Below are positions 35,701-47,335 of a stretch of 64,000 bases of DNA, piece by piece. Positions within the stretch are counted from its first letter, which is position 1; each line of letters opens with the position of its first letter. Source of the DNA: Aquanectria penicillioides (lineage: Eukaryota; Ascomycota; Sordariomycetes; Hypocreales; Nectriaceae). A model generated the notes under the pieces. It did no database searches. It saw only the letters and a program-made list of their open reading frames with translations, and was not told where the DNA came from. The stretch is taken from assembly GCA_003415625.1 (NCBI GenBank), contig PYIU01000010.1, positions 248,001-312,000 of the forward strand, in the 5' to 3' direction. A program made the position numbers and the translations under genes.

Positions 35701-37715
35701 TTATTATAATAATATATATAGTGTTTTATAAGCCTATTTTACTGCTTATAGCAGAAGGTAAAGAGATTATTTAATTATAGCTAAAGGGAGCGTTTAATAA
35801 CTTTAAAAGATACTTTATAATACTAGTAATGGCTGTAAAGAAGCAGATTCTAGCTGCCTGTGCTAATGCCAATCTAGCTACAGTTTACAATGCCCTTAAC
35901 TGGCTAGATGCCAACCTTTAGAGGGAGGCATTCTTTAAGGAGATTTATACCTTTATTAATAAAGGTATATTTAAATTCATCCTAAAGAGAGAGTTACTAA
36001 AGGGCAAAAGACCATTTATAGTAAAGTAAGTAAATTAATATAAAAGAGATAAGAATGGCATAATAGTTATATATAAAGCTTAACTTATAGCATATAGCTT
36101 TATGCAAAAGGAAGGCATTAATTACTAGAAGACCTTCTTTTTAACTATAAGAGCTAATTCCTAAAGGATGCTGCTTGCTTATACTATATAGACTAAAAAG
36201 AAGCTATTATAGAATAATATAATTATAGTATACTTAAATAAAGAGCTAGAAGAAGATATCTATATTATAACCTTCCCTTTACTTAATAAGTTCTTTAAGG
36301 ATCTAAAGTATAAACATTTAGCTAAAAAAGTGGGCTATAAATAAGGCATTAAGTATATTATATAGTTGCTTATGGCCCTATATGGCCTTAAGTAAAGTGC
36401 CTAGCAGTAGCAAAAGAAACTAAGGAAGATACTTAATAAGTTAGGCCTTAAGAGGCTATAGAGCAATACTGCAGTTTATATAGATCGGGTAAGGGAGATT
36501 ATTATGGCTATATATATAGATAATATGCTTATAGTTACTAATAATAATAAGGATATAAATACCTTTGCTAATAAACTTATATAGGAAGTAGAGATAAAGT
36601 TATTTGGATTTCCTAAGCTCTTTTTAGGTATAGCTATTATAGCAAAAGAAGATAGATTGCTTATACTATTATAAAGAGACTATACAATAAGCATTCTTAA
36701 GCAATTTAAACATTTTAATTGTAAAGCTATAAATATATTAATAGAAATAGAAACCTACTATTTAGCTAAGGCAATTAATATCCCTAGCATAAAGGCTACT
36801 AGCAAAGAATATATATTAATAATAGGAAAAGTTAACTATCTTTTATAGTAGAGCTGGCCTAATCTAGCCTTTATATATAGTCTTTAGGCATGCTTCCTAA
36901 ATAGCCTAAGTAAGTAATAACTTAAGGCTGCAAGAAGAATGCTATAATATATTAAAGGGAGCCTTAATTACTCTATCTATTATTACTGCCTTAAGGAAGA
37001 GTTATATAGCAATCCATTTAATCTTTATAGCTATTATAACTTTAATTATACTAGCTATCTAAAAATAGTATAATTAACTAAAGAATATATATTCCTTATA
37101 AATAGGGGCCTAATTGCATAATTTAGTAAGTATTAAAAGACTATAGTAAAGTCCTTAATAGAAGCTAAATACTATACATTAATAAAGGCAATATTATAAG
37201 TTATATAGATAAAGAGCTTTATAAAGGAACTTAGCAGCCTATTAACTGCTTTAGTAGTAATCTTTATAGATAACTAAAGCGCTATAAAGCTAGTATATAA
37301 TCTTAAATTCTATGCCTATATAAAGTATATTTAAATGCAGTATTACTTTATAAAAGAGGCCATTAAGAATAGTATAGTTAAACTATAATATGTTCCTTTT
37401 GCTGAAAATATTGCCAATATATTTATAAAGCTACTAGCAGGCCTATTGCATTACTCTTTTATTAATGCCTTAAGATTAAGGCCAAAATTAAGGGAGATGC
37501 TATATTAAAAACATTAAGGCAAGTGCAAATAGTGCCTATAAGAGCTTATGGCAATGCCCTTAGCTACAGTAAGGAAGTCCTACTTAAGCAAATAATTGCC
37601 TTAGCAATAAGAAAAGAATAACTTTATAATTATATAAGGAATATATACATAAGGAAGGTTAGGATAGCCTTATAATAGCACCTAGGGACAAGCCCTCAGT
37701 CAGGCTTGGAGGGAG

Positions 37716-37974
37716 TGTTGATGGATATAGCGGCCGGGCGAAGGTGGTTGTTGCTATAGATATAGCGGCCGGCCACAAGCCGACCTTAGGGGCCTTGTGG
37801 GCTTAGGTCTTAAGGCTATGTATTTTTATAAAGGAATCCCTATACTGTAAATAGGTGACTGCATTTTGTGACTACTATTTAGCTGTTTCTTATAAATCCC
37901 AATTGATCTGGACCAACCTGCTGTATATGTTGCCTACTGTGACCGTCCCTGCGCGTGCCTGTATATTGTTTATA
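37716..37974 (+). repeat. 3' LTR of the copia-type element
   Basis: 259 bp and aligns to the 5' LTR without gaps. By eye there are about 32 substitutions, all transitions. About 25 have T or A in this copy and about 7 have T or A in the 5' copy. Confidence 0.93.
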
Positions 37975-37979
37975 TATAG

Positions 37980-39838
37980 TTTAGCAGCTAAAAGTCCCCC
38001 TGTGGGTTGTATCCATACTTCCCCATGAAACCACACCCAGTCACCTCCTTTAAAGGTAATTTTACTTAAGAGATTTAAGACTTCTATTTTGTCTTTGGTT
38101 TATTTCCATTAATATATGCCATTGCTATATAAAGGCTGGGGTGGCACTGCCCCTGCTTACCCTACACCTTCTAACTTCGTGATTGTCTCTACTAACTCCA
38201 TCAGTTTCATATCAGTGCAAAAATGAAATAAGAATCTAAGCAGGAGTGAAAACCGGATTTCACTACATCAAACTAAAAAAATGTTTTAAGGAGACTACTC
38301 TGATTCTGAAGGGTTTGTAAGTTTGCTGAACAAGTTGCATGGTCTAATTCGGCCCTGCTTAGGACAACCTCGCTCGGTTTAAACCAAAGTCGTTTAATAA
38401 GTCAATCGCCCGCATCTATGGTAAATGAAATCGTCTTTTTATCTTAATTTTTTTTGCTGTCGGGTAACGAATGATTAATTGTGGCGTGTATGACCTCGCG
38501 TGATTGCCAAGCCTACAATCTCTATTTTAGGTTGGGCAATAATTAGAGCTGGTAAGCTTAATATAGCATATATCAAGATACATATAATCTCGAACTTGGT
38601 TGGTATCAACAATGTAAATAGTTGTGTCATATGGTGCACTCGTGAGCAAAGATAATAGACATTGTCTAACAGGATTGCGTTCGGTGATTCTTCGGTTCTG
38701 TTAGCGGCAGCGGCAGTAGTGAATATTGCTAAAGCGAGCTTATCCTTTTGAGCTAATAGTGCGAAACGATGTGTGAAGGTATGTGACAGGTTTATTATAA
38801 AACAGAATGACCATCAGATTACTGCCCAGGTAGCTTTGACGACCCAACTACCCGACACCTTCTTGAGCTCACTCTTGTGGTTGTTTTTGATAGAGTCAGC
38901 ACAGTGCTAGAAGTTTGGGTTATAGATGTGGTTGATACGACTGAGCTAGAATTTCGAGTTGTAGATAAGGTGGAAGCTCAACAACCATCTGTTAGCATGC
39001 GGTATGATGTTATCATCTACAATATACTTTTCGATGCAGCGGCCAGGGCCTACCTCTACGCTTCCTGTATCGGTTCATTCATGGCTCAACTAGAATAGGG
39101 GCACATTGTTCCCGATCCATCGAGGGAGCCTGGATTCCACCACAATATTCACAAATCCTGCAACACCCCACCGGCGCATTCCAGCTTCATTCCTTTCCAC
39201 ATTTTCTGCCCTGGTCATTTCTCATGATGCAGCCAGCTAATTTGGGTTGAGATCAGAATAGAGGCTGTGGCAATTTGTTGGAAGCGTACGTCGCGATTTG
39301 CTAGATTTTGATAGTTAAGGGATATGACTGGAAAGGCGGCATACTCACGGAACAAAGGAGCGGACTCGGATATTTTAGCCAACTAACAAGGAGCACATAC
39401 ATTAACGTATGGCTTTAAGCTATAGGCTGCCACATGTTGACATTGTAGTAAGCTTACTGATTGGTAGAGAGAAATATGAGGCAAAATATACTTGACTAGT
39501 GGTGAGGGGCACTGGCTGGGGCACTTGCATTGGTTTTGACATAGTTTCTACATGAAGGATTTTGCAGTACCAACGCGGGTGCTTTTTTCCCTTGACCCAA
39601 AGAACCCTAAAAAGTGACCCTTCCCTAACGACCTATTTTCATACGGTCAGAAATACTGTTAGCAAACTAAAGTCGCCGTCATGGCCCAATAACCTTGATG
39701 CTCGACAGTCTCTGCGTAGCGTCGCTCGTGCTTCTCAAGGCCAGTTATTCAAGCAGACTTGCCAGTCCATCCTAACCGAAGCCGAGATCCCTGTCAATAT
39801 TCTCTTCTCGGGCCGAAACTCCTCTTTCCTACCACGTG
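37980..39838. other. Intergenic, retroelement to Zn2Cys6 gene
   Basis: No supportable gene. A 73-codon open frame at 38877-39098 and a 120-codon frame at 39562-39924 show no domain; the second overlaps the leader of the Zn2Cys6 gene and reads its hexamer repeat in another frame. Confidence 0.4.
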
Positions 39839-39840
39839 AT

Positions 39841-39870
39841 GCCGAAGCCGAAGCCGAAGCCGAAGCCGAA
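39841..39870 (+). repeat. GCCGAA hexamer repeat, five copies
   Basis: Five tandem GCCGAA units sit at the 5' end of the Zn2Cys6 gene. In the gene's frame, from an upstream ATG at 39839, they would encode alternating Lys-Pro. They may simply lie in the leader if translation starts at 39938. Confidence 0.9.
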
Positions 39871-39937
39871 GAAAGTTGGAATCTGTGGTCCTCTTCCGAG
39901 CTCCGTTGTGAAGAACGGGAATGATAGTCGTGGCACA

Positions 39938-42157
39938 ATGAACCGCGACGCGTCCGTTCTGCTTCTTCGACCGAATGGCCGGCTACGGGCGTGCGACCCG
40001 TGCCGACTTCGGAAAGTCGCCTGTGACCACACGCAGCCCATCTGCAACAGATGTCGCAGGGCTAAACAGGAGAGCAAATGCATCTATTCGGAAACGGCTT
40101 CAAGGTCTCGAATACGCAAGCCAGTTCCGGGCTCACATAGACGACCTGCAACTCGAGCGTCCGCCGCACCCAACACGGACGCATGTGAATGGTCTCACCC
40201 GGGTGGCTCTGGATCACCCCATGATGAACTTGCCACCTCTACACCAACATCAATTAATTTCGGTCCAGGGCACCCCGGCGTTACTAACACTGTAGCAGTA
40301 TTCCAAGAGGCAACACAAAGTCTCTCGCTCCTCCACGTGCCTAATCTCGAGGACATAGCCGAGACACCCGAACGAGAACTGCAACCTGCCATCTCTTTTC
40401 ATGGCTTGCCAGTTCCAGAGCGCCAGATGTGTCTGTTTCTCCTTCAATGTCTTCCAGGGCAGACGAACCAGCAGATGACTTTTAAAAACAAGCCCAGTGG
40501 GCACAAAAGTTTAACGCAGATGGCTGTATCAAAAATCATCGCTTCAATTCAGGCCGTATTAGGGCAACATGGCCAGCCGGACACCGCAGAACTAGAGGAA
40601 ATTGCCGACGCCATATGCAAAAACACAGCGAAACCTTTAGAGGATGCAACGGCGAGTTCTCACAAATGGATGGAGCCGTTTTGCGGCCCCCTCTGAGGTG
40701 GGAGTCCTTTGGGCTGTTGTGGGTATCCTTGGAAGCCATTTCAGATCCCCTTGAAGCGATTCACGAAGCCCGCCTAGACTGGATACCCGGGAAGCGTTCG
40801 CTTAGACTAGCATTGACATGTTTGGGCTACTGCATCGACCTCGCGCGATATTTTACTCGAGCCAACCACCTCATCATTGACCTCTGCCGGCGCAAAGTTA
40901 CTCTTGAGTCGTTGATTATGGGTTGCTCCAGTATGTGCGACAGTATCGATTCTCCCAGCTACGGCACCTAACTGCCTTTAGACTTTTATAGCTGGAATTC
41001 GCATGCAATGGCCGTGTCGATGGTGACCTTTTTGGGGAGTCATGCACAGACAAACCCACCCCATTACAAGCCATCTCAATGGTCCGAGTACAAACGACGC
41101 GTTTTTATCCAGGCTTTCAATATTGAGAAATCCATGGTCGCCTACTCAGGCTACCCACAGCTAACCAGCCGTCACTACTGCTCAACCCCGATGCCTTTAG
41201 ATCTGCGGGACGAAGACCTAATAGCCGAAGAGACCCTGTTTATGAAGGCTGTCGCATCTTTGGACCACAATGGATGGAACACTGAAGGCAGAGTGAACCC
41301 GACGACATATCACCGTGCACGCTACATGATCTCAACGATTCTAGACGAGCTTATGGAGATTGCCCTTCGTCCCGGGGTCAAGGTGACAATTGCCCAACTT
41401 CAGTAAGCCTGACGTCGTTGCCTCGCCCAATACAAAAGCTTAACCAATGTACCAGGCGTCTTAGAACTCAACAGATGGATACCATATCGCAGTTTCCATC
41501 GGCTATCATATATCGTCCAGAAGATCTAATCGATCCAGCTATATCCATGGGTGTACTTTATATCAGGATTCTCATTCGTTTGGATCACCTACAAAATTTG
41601 TTCCTCATGGATAGGATGCTGATACGAGCCGGTGCACCAGACAATGGCGATTTGCTAATCACCAGTTTCGAAATGGTGACACTCGCACTGGTGCTTTGGA
41701 CGCAGAAAGATCGATTTGCGAGGAGGATACACCGTCAATTTGATTGGTCAGTAAGTAGTTAATGTTCTTCTTCTTCTTCTCCTCCGCCCAAGTTGACGGG
41801 ACAACTACCTAGGCAGTGGCTTACGCAGCTCCTGGAGGTGGCATTCTCTGTCTCGAGCTTCTGAAGCCTTCATTTTGTGGCACGCACCCTAAGGATGCCA
41901 GTGTCAGTCGTTCAAGCATTATCCAGCAACTTAGCATATTGGTAGCTTTCCTCGACTGGTTTCATCCGTCGGCTCCAGACGGCCATTTGTGTGCCGATTG
42001 CAAGGTGATTATCCAAAGGGTTCTCGACCATAGTTTGAATACCCAGCCTGAAAGCAATGTTGCACCGGAAGCTCTTGACTGGGGATTCCCAGATCCGTTA
42101 GATTTTAATTTCGAGCTTTTCAACACCTTTGAATGGCTGCATGCGGATAATGTGTAA
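39938..42157 (+). pseudogene. Zn2Cys6 fungal-specific transcription factor with a one-base frame break
   Basis: Nuclear regulator with an N-terminal binuclear zinc cluster (Cys spacing 2-6-6-2-8 in ACDPCRLRKVACDH...) and a fungal-specific middle homology region. Introns at 40931-40981 (with a clear CTAAC branch), 41403-41455 and 41751-41812 join cleanly. Around 40687-40691 a run of five C shifts the frame: HKWMEPFCGP before it and LRWESFGLLW after it read as one conserved block, and six C would restore it. The start is set at 39938, 66 bases before the first zinc-cluster Cys codon region; an in-frame ATG at 39839 would add a Lys-Pro repeat. It lies just upstream of an SDR whose promoter has two CGG-N4-CCG sites, so it may regulate that gene if intact (inference). 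Confidence 0.8.
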
Positions 42158-42817
42158 TTCTTGTTTGAATAATAGATATTATATCAGAATGTAAGAAAAT
42201 ACTGCTTTATACTTCGTATCATTTCTCTAGACTTGGTTCTAGTTACATCGGATTCTCCAACTTCCCAATCAACTTGGATTAAATAATCATTTTTGAGCAA
42301 GGGTCTCACACGTGGCTATTGCAGCTGCTTTTGACAAAGTACTTGAATTTCCACTAGCATTCTGATTAGGCATCATAAGGTGCCGCGCGGGATGTGTTTT
42401 GTTTACCATGTTGGCAGGCTGTGCACATGGATGATGGTGTTCCTCCGCCTCACAAATGGGCTACCTACCTACCCTATATTTAACAGTGTCAAGGAGCCAA
42501 GCTCGTACCTATCAACCCCTTGCGAATAGATATTACGCGGACTATGCGCTCGGCCTTGGCCCAACCGCGAACCACCCGTTGCACGGCCAAAGCGACAATC
42601 ATCATAACGAAGGGTGACGGCGAAGGGATCGCTGGCAGCCACCAAGGGAAAAACAGGGTCGCTGAAGAGAAAATGTCCTGACCTAACCTATTCCTGGTGC
42701 TTACCCGGCCTTCTTGGGGCTCGCTCCAATGCCCCCATGTAAGATCCCGGTTGGGACTAGTTCTGAGATTGCTCGTTTGACTGACGAATCCGCTTTGACG
42801 AAGCCCTGCGACTTTGG

Positions 42818-42869
42818 GCGGAACTCCGCCCACTCCACAATCATGGTGGGTGATGAGCGGAACTCCGCC
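42818..42869. promoter_or_regulatory. Paired CGG-N4-CCG sites, candidate Zn2Cys6 operators
   Basis: The 13-mer GCGGAACTCCGCC occurs at 42818-42830 and again at 42857-42869, 39 bp apart and on the same face if the helical repeat is near 10 bp (about 3.7 turns, so not exactly). Each contains an inverted CGG/CCG pair with four bases between, a known layout for zinc-cluster dimers. They lie about 150-200 bp upstream of the SDR start at 43018. Confidence 0.6.
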
Positions 42870-42933
42870 AGGCACATGCAGCGGCTTGACTCACTTGGTT
42901 AGAGCTTGTATCAGTGCCTCCACAAGCGCCGAG

Positions 42934-42940
42934 TATATAA
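42934..42940 (+). promoter_or_regulatory. TATA box of the atypical SDR gene
   Basis: TATATAA, 78-84 bases upstream of the ATG at 43018 and downstream of the paired CGG-N4-CCG sites. Spacing is typical of strongly regulated fungal promoters. Confidence 0.55.
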
Positions 42941-43017
42941 AGATAGGTTGCGGATATCCTGGGTTGGCATCTGAAAAGGTATCATTCATCATCGCCGCAA
43001 CTAGAACAATAATCACC

Positions 43018-44022
43018 ATGGTTGCCCTCGATGTCGTCGAAAACTCAAACTCTCAACTGAAGACTGGCCACGTACCCAAAGTTGCCGTCTTCGTCGGAGG
43101 CACGTCCGGTATAGGGCACTTGACACTCACTGAACTGGTTGAATCCGGAGCAACTACAAAAGTGTATCTCGTCGGACGTCCATCGGCAGCACAGCATATG
43201 AAAACCCGCATCTCTGAACTGAAGTCTCTCAATTCCAATGTTGATATCATCTGGGTGGAAGGCGAGATATCGCTCCTCGCAGATGTCCGCCGCATTTGCA
43301 CCGAGATACAATCCAAAGAGTCAATTTTGGACCTCTTATTCCTATCAGCAGGATATCTGCCGCTAAATGGACGCAAAGAAACAACCGAGGGGCTCGACAC
43401 CAGCCAATCTATTCAATACTTCTCAAGAATAGCCTTTATCACCAACCTTCTGCCCCTACTACGATTATCTTCTACTGGCAGAGTGGTTAGTGTATTAGGT
43501 GGTGGTCTGGAAAAGGCCGACATTGACGTGGACGATTTGGAACTAAAAAAACCCGGCGCATTTGGTGTGATCCGATCACAGGTTCAGCTTATCGCCCTGA
43601 ACACCATGATGATGGAGAGGCTGGCTGAACAAGAGAAAAGAGTGACATTTATCCACGCGTTCCCGGGACAAGTCAACACGGGAAACCTAAGGAATAACCT
43701 GTCTCTACTGTCCCCAATGTACTGGTTATTCCGGACAGTGGTCGAGCCGCTAATAATGGTCATTGGCCTCAGCCCCAAGGAGTCGGGGAAGCGACATCTT
43801 TTTGTCAGCACCAGTGCTGCATACGGCGGACAGGGCATCTCGACGGATTTACCTCCGGCGTTGAATTCAAAGGGTGACACTGGGCCAGGATTGTTCTTGG
43901 TGAACCAATACGGGGATGCCAGTCTAAACAAGGAGCCTCTCGAACGACTTCGAGAGAGCGCGCAGGAGAAAATATGGGTGCACACACAGGAGGTGTTACA
44001 GTCGCATTCTGAATTTTACTGA
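43018..44022 (+). CDS. Atypical short-chain dehydrogenase-like protein
   Basis: Intronless 334-residue protein of the SDR fold. The cofactor motif GGTSGIG near residues 27-33 is clear, followed by a VYLVGR strand, a DLLFLSAG element (NNAG equivalent) and RVVSVLGGG. The usual catalytic YxxxK is missing; the best alignment places FGVIR there, that is Phe for Tyr and Arg for Lys. The fungal subgroup with this length and a PGxVxTG segment (FPGQVNTG) is often found in metabolic clusters. It may bind a nucleotide without classical catalysis, or use other residues. The start ATG is in a good fungal context (CACCATGG), with a TATA box 78 bp upstream. It is next to a Zn2Cys6 regulator. Confidence 0.88.
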   Translation: MVALDVVENSNSQLKTGHVPKVAVFVGGTSGIGHLTLTELVESGATTKVYLVGRPSAAQHMKTRISELKSLNSNVDIIWVEGEISLLADVRRICTEIQSKESILDLLFLSAGYLPLNGRKETTEGLDTSQSIQYFSRIAFITNLLPLLRLSSTGRVVSVLGGGLEKADIDVDDLELKKPGAFGVIRSQVQLIALNTMMMERLAEQEKRVTFIHAFPGQVNTGNLRNNLSLLSPMYWLFRTVVEPLIMVIGLSPKESGKRHLFVSTSAAYGGQGISTDLPPALNSKGDTGPGLFLVNQYGDASLNKEPLERLRESAQEKIWVHTQEVLQSHSEFY

Positions 44023-45028
44023 GAGGCTATACTATGCGAAATGTAAGTATGTGGTCGGATCTTGGAAGGTTACAAGACCTGATAGGTTGAGCCCAGTTCA
44101 ACGTTGCTGATCCCTCTGTTTAGCATCGTCTTCGATTTTTGTTCCCTTTGCCATTTACATTATACCAGACATCAATAATAAGTCAATGTCAAAGAATGAC
44201 CCAGACATAGTTTAGGAATTTACCGCTATATCAATTCTCATGTGTGCTGTCCCTAGTACCCACCAAAGACGCTAGCCTCGTTTCGTTACTCCTCGGCTAT
44301 GTTATAACTATTGATCGCTCTTTTGATGAATCAGGCAGACCGATACTGATGGTTGAATGCATGCAATTTGTTTCGTGTATGACCGTCCAGCGCTTTTGCA
44401 GTGAGGCGCGAACCCTGACGTTCAGCTTGAAGCGAATACTCTTACAACCATGATGAAGCAGTCTGCCTTGTTGCAATCGCGCAAACTCTGGATAGTCGGT
44501 TCATGTACTTTAACTACTATGCAAACTGCGTAAATCCACATATACGATCCTCTCATGGGCCTTCCCTCATTGGAAGCTTGGTGCACCTTAGAAATAGCGG
44601 TGTGGCAGGGGAGTCCAGCGACCAACAGGGGTAACCCGGTGGCTATGATCGGAACACTTTTATACGCATTTCCGAGACTGTCCCGCGTGAAATGAATTCC
44701 GAGGAGTTAATTATTGACCTTTTTGTATCCATTGTCGTCATGGCTTGTCATTTATTCAGAACGTTCTCAGAGCTCTACTGTCGAATTGAATCTGTTATGT
44801 TGCCCGTCTATCATAAATCTGACCAGCCGATACCAGGTTTTCCTGGTGAATAAAGTGGAGTAGCAGTACTGTACAAAGTCCTCTCTTCTGGCTACCAAAT
44901 ATTGACGCGGGAGTCCGCTGTCGCACATTTACAACGCCTCATCAAGCCCCTCTCTCGCTCGTCCATTTCAGTCAGCCCTCCCGCCTCTGGCTACGGAGAT
45001 GGACACATGTTAAGACTTGTCAAGACCC
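44023..45028. other. Intergenic, 3' regions of two convergent genes
   Basis: About 1 kb between the atypical SDR and the sulfotransferase-like gene. No gene supported. Confidence 0.5.
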
Positions 45029-46059
45029 CTAGAATCGACCGCCAATTCGCGTCTTCCAAGCCAGATACCCGGCGTACCCCACAACTGCAGTTAGCGCCAG
45101 TCTCCCGGCGGTGTTGAGCAACATCTGGTTAGTTCTCTTGGTGCTCTCGACCAGCATGTTGTCGGATTGGGCCTTGAACATGGCGACGTCGTTTAATCGA
45201 GGAAACGGCGCCTCGACCATCTGGCCAGTCGCCTCATCCTTGACCATGGGGATGGGAACTTCTAGAAAGTCGCAGAGCGGTTTCCACCCCTCTTGGATGG
45301 TATACTCAATGCGCCGGTCTTCGGGGATGCGATCCCGGTACTCTTTGTACTGAGACTTGAACCAATCAATGGCCTTTTCCTTCTCCTTGCCGTGATCAAA
45401 TGGGATTACATGCTTCATTGTGATCTTATTGTAGGCCATCATATGACGAACAACTGGGTCAAAGGTCAGGCAGTAGAGCAGGTTGAGGATGTGCCCCACG
45501 CCTTTGGGCTGGGTGAGCGTGTAGATGCTGTTGAGGACGCTCTCGTACCACTTCTCGGGATCACGGTTCATGATGATGACCTTGGCCTCCGGGTAGGCCT
45601 CGGCGAGATCGGCGCCGAAGAATGAGGCCGGGTCGTCGCACACGGCCTGGTAGCGGCCGAGAAGCCGGTCCCAATCGGCGCGGGTGAAGGTTCCCTTGCC
45701 GGCGTATTTGGCCTCAATTGCGCGGGACCACTGCGCGCCATCGGACGCTGACTGGATCATGGCGTGCATGTGGTAGCAGTCATAGAATCCCAGCTGCCAG
45801 AGCGCGCTACGTATGCCTGTTGGCTTGTGGTCAGCTTGTTACACGGCCCGGCAGTTGAGTGACTGAGATGGAGGGGCGGGAAGTCAATCTCCTCGTACAT
45901 GGACGCGATTGCGTGATGCAGGGGACATCAGAGAATCGACAAATCAAACATACTTAGAGTCCCTGTGCGACGGACGCCACAGACGATGACGCGCATGGGC
46001 ACGACGCGATCAGGGAGCACGACGCCCTGAGACATTTCGGCTGCAGATTGAGAGGCCAT
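45029..46059 (-). CDS. Sulfotransferase-like P-loop protein with C-terminal membrane helix
   Basis: Member of the fungal P-loop sulfotransferase-like family. One intron at 45817-45953. The N-terminal strand and loop RVIVCGVRRTGTLSIRSAL contain the expected phosphosulfate-binding type RxGTxS element. VIIMNRDPEKWYESV is the second conserved block. A helix near the C-terminus (AGRLALTAVVGYAGYLAW) followed by basic residues suggests a tail anchor. Many fungal members have no proven sulfotransferase activity, so the substrate and even the reaction are uncertain. The start is the ATG at 46059; upstream codons remain open but lack family resemblance. An arylsulfatase gene lies 4 kb to the right, which may be coincidence. 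Confidence 0.85.
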
Positions 46060-47335
46060 TGTGCGGTTATGTTGGCGCGCGGGTGGTTGACGAGACACAA
46101 GACGATGAGGATGACGAGGAGAACGGGCTGCTTGCTGCTGGACACAGTTGTTTTTAGGGCCTGGACAACAAATACAATGCGTTCGACTAGTGCTGACGGT
46201 TTGCTTCGCATCTTGTATCAAACGCGGGCCTTTGCTAGGAACCGAATCCTTCGTCCAAACCAGGGAATGCCCGTGCCTGTTTGGGAAGGGAACCACATCT
46301 CGATAATTCTACGGACGAGTGTGCCCCCTAGGTGAGACAAGGCATGGTCTTTTCTCTCTTTCCTTTCTATCCTTGAAGAATGGATCTGAATGTCGCGTGA
46401 GTCGTCTTTGAGGCCCGCAATTCAAGCCACCATCCCTATTAGAGCGCAGCGTTTAGACGTGGCCGGCTGTTTATTCCCATTTGTTATTCCCTGTCCTCTT
46501 TGACAAGAGCCACAAATCACCTTTGCCAAAGACAACTGCTCTGCCACATAACCCTACCATCAACCGGATGGACACTCGCATTCTTCCTCCGAACGCCCTA
46601 TTGCGCCCTGATTCAAACCCCGTAGGTGCAGTTGTCTCTAAACTGGTTCAGTTGCGGATCTCGCGTGTTGTCGGTTGCAGTCATACCTAGATTGTGGCGT
46701 GATGCCTGCACATTCCGCGCATTACTCGACTGCAGTTACGAGAAGCGTGCCCGATGCCCCAGATGACCGCTGATTGGGCTCTGTTATCCACCACGTTGCT
46801 TTTAAAATCTTACGCAGCTGACATTTGGGGAACACAACGAGGGCATTTCCTTTCAATCTGGGTTTCCCGTCCAATCAAGGCTCCAGTGGACCGAGACTTT
46901 ATGTGTGCAAACCCTGGCCGGCTGCGCGGCTTTAAAGGCGCCTTGGGAGTCGTTATTTAGCGGACACTCGGCGACCCGGGCCGCGTGGACTGAGCCTCCG
47001 GGCTAAATTTGGTGGATGCTCGAGGCCATAACCCGGCAAGTGAGAGTTGGATCGCCGACTGAATCCCGCACGACCAAGGAAAAATCCAAACCAAACAGTC
47101 GGGCGGCATGACAACTACAATAAGCGCTTCATATAATAAAATGAAGGCATTACCTAGCAACTACGCGACCAATCCTTAAGATTATGGCGGGGTTAGCGAA
47201 CGAAAGGACTTTTTTAAGATCAACATGGGATCGCAGGATCTCTACCTAAACCATGACCTTGGGATCGTAATTTATGAGTGTTGAGCGGTGTCTCATTCAG
47301 TTGGCGGGGCCTGTGTTACTTAGAAAGAAGCGGAA

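Larger units (their letters stand above)
32470..37974 (+). mobile_element. Ty1/copia-type LTR retrotransposon, inactivated and AT-saturated
   Basis: A 5505-bp element bounded by two 259-bp LTRs. The 5' flank CATAG and 3' flank TATAG look like a 5-bp target-site duplication with one transition. A purine-rich GGAGGGAG lies directly before the 3' LTR. The interior is extremely AT-rich and full of stop codons, but fragments in the right order can be read: a protease/pre-integrase-like piece at 34521-34763, an integrase-core-like piece at 35025-35222 (DLIEL, KRYLKLIINNKSYYFYGN), a reverse-transcriptase start near 35880-36000, and an RNase H-like SLIEAKYYTLIKAI near 37150. Integrase before reverse transcriptase identifies the copia order. 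No intact reading frame survives. Confidence 0.93.
42158..43017. other. Intergenic, promoter of the atypical SDR
   Basis: No gene supported. It contains two CGG-N4-CCG palindromes (42818-42830 and 42857-42869) and a TATA box at 42934-42940. Confidence 0.6.

Noticed and set aside
39562..39924. 120-codon frame with an Ala-Glu repeat before the Zn2Cys6 gene
   Set aside because: It reads the GCCGAA hexamer in another frame and overlaps the leader. No family resemblance.
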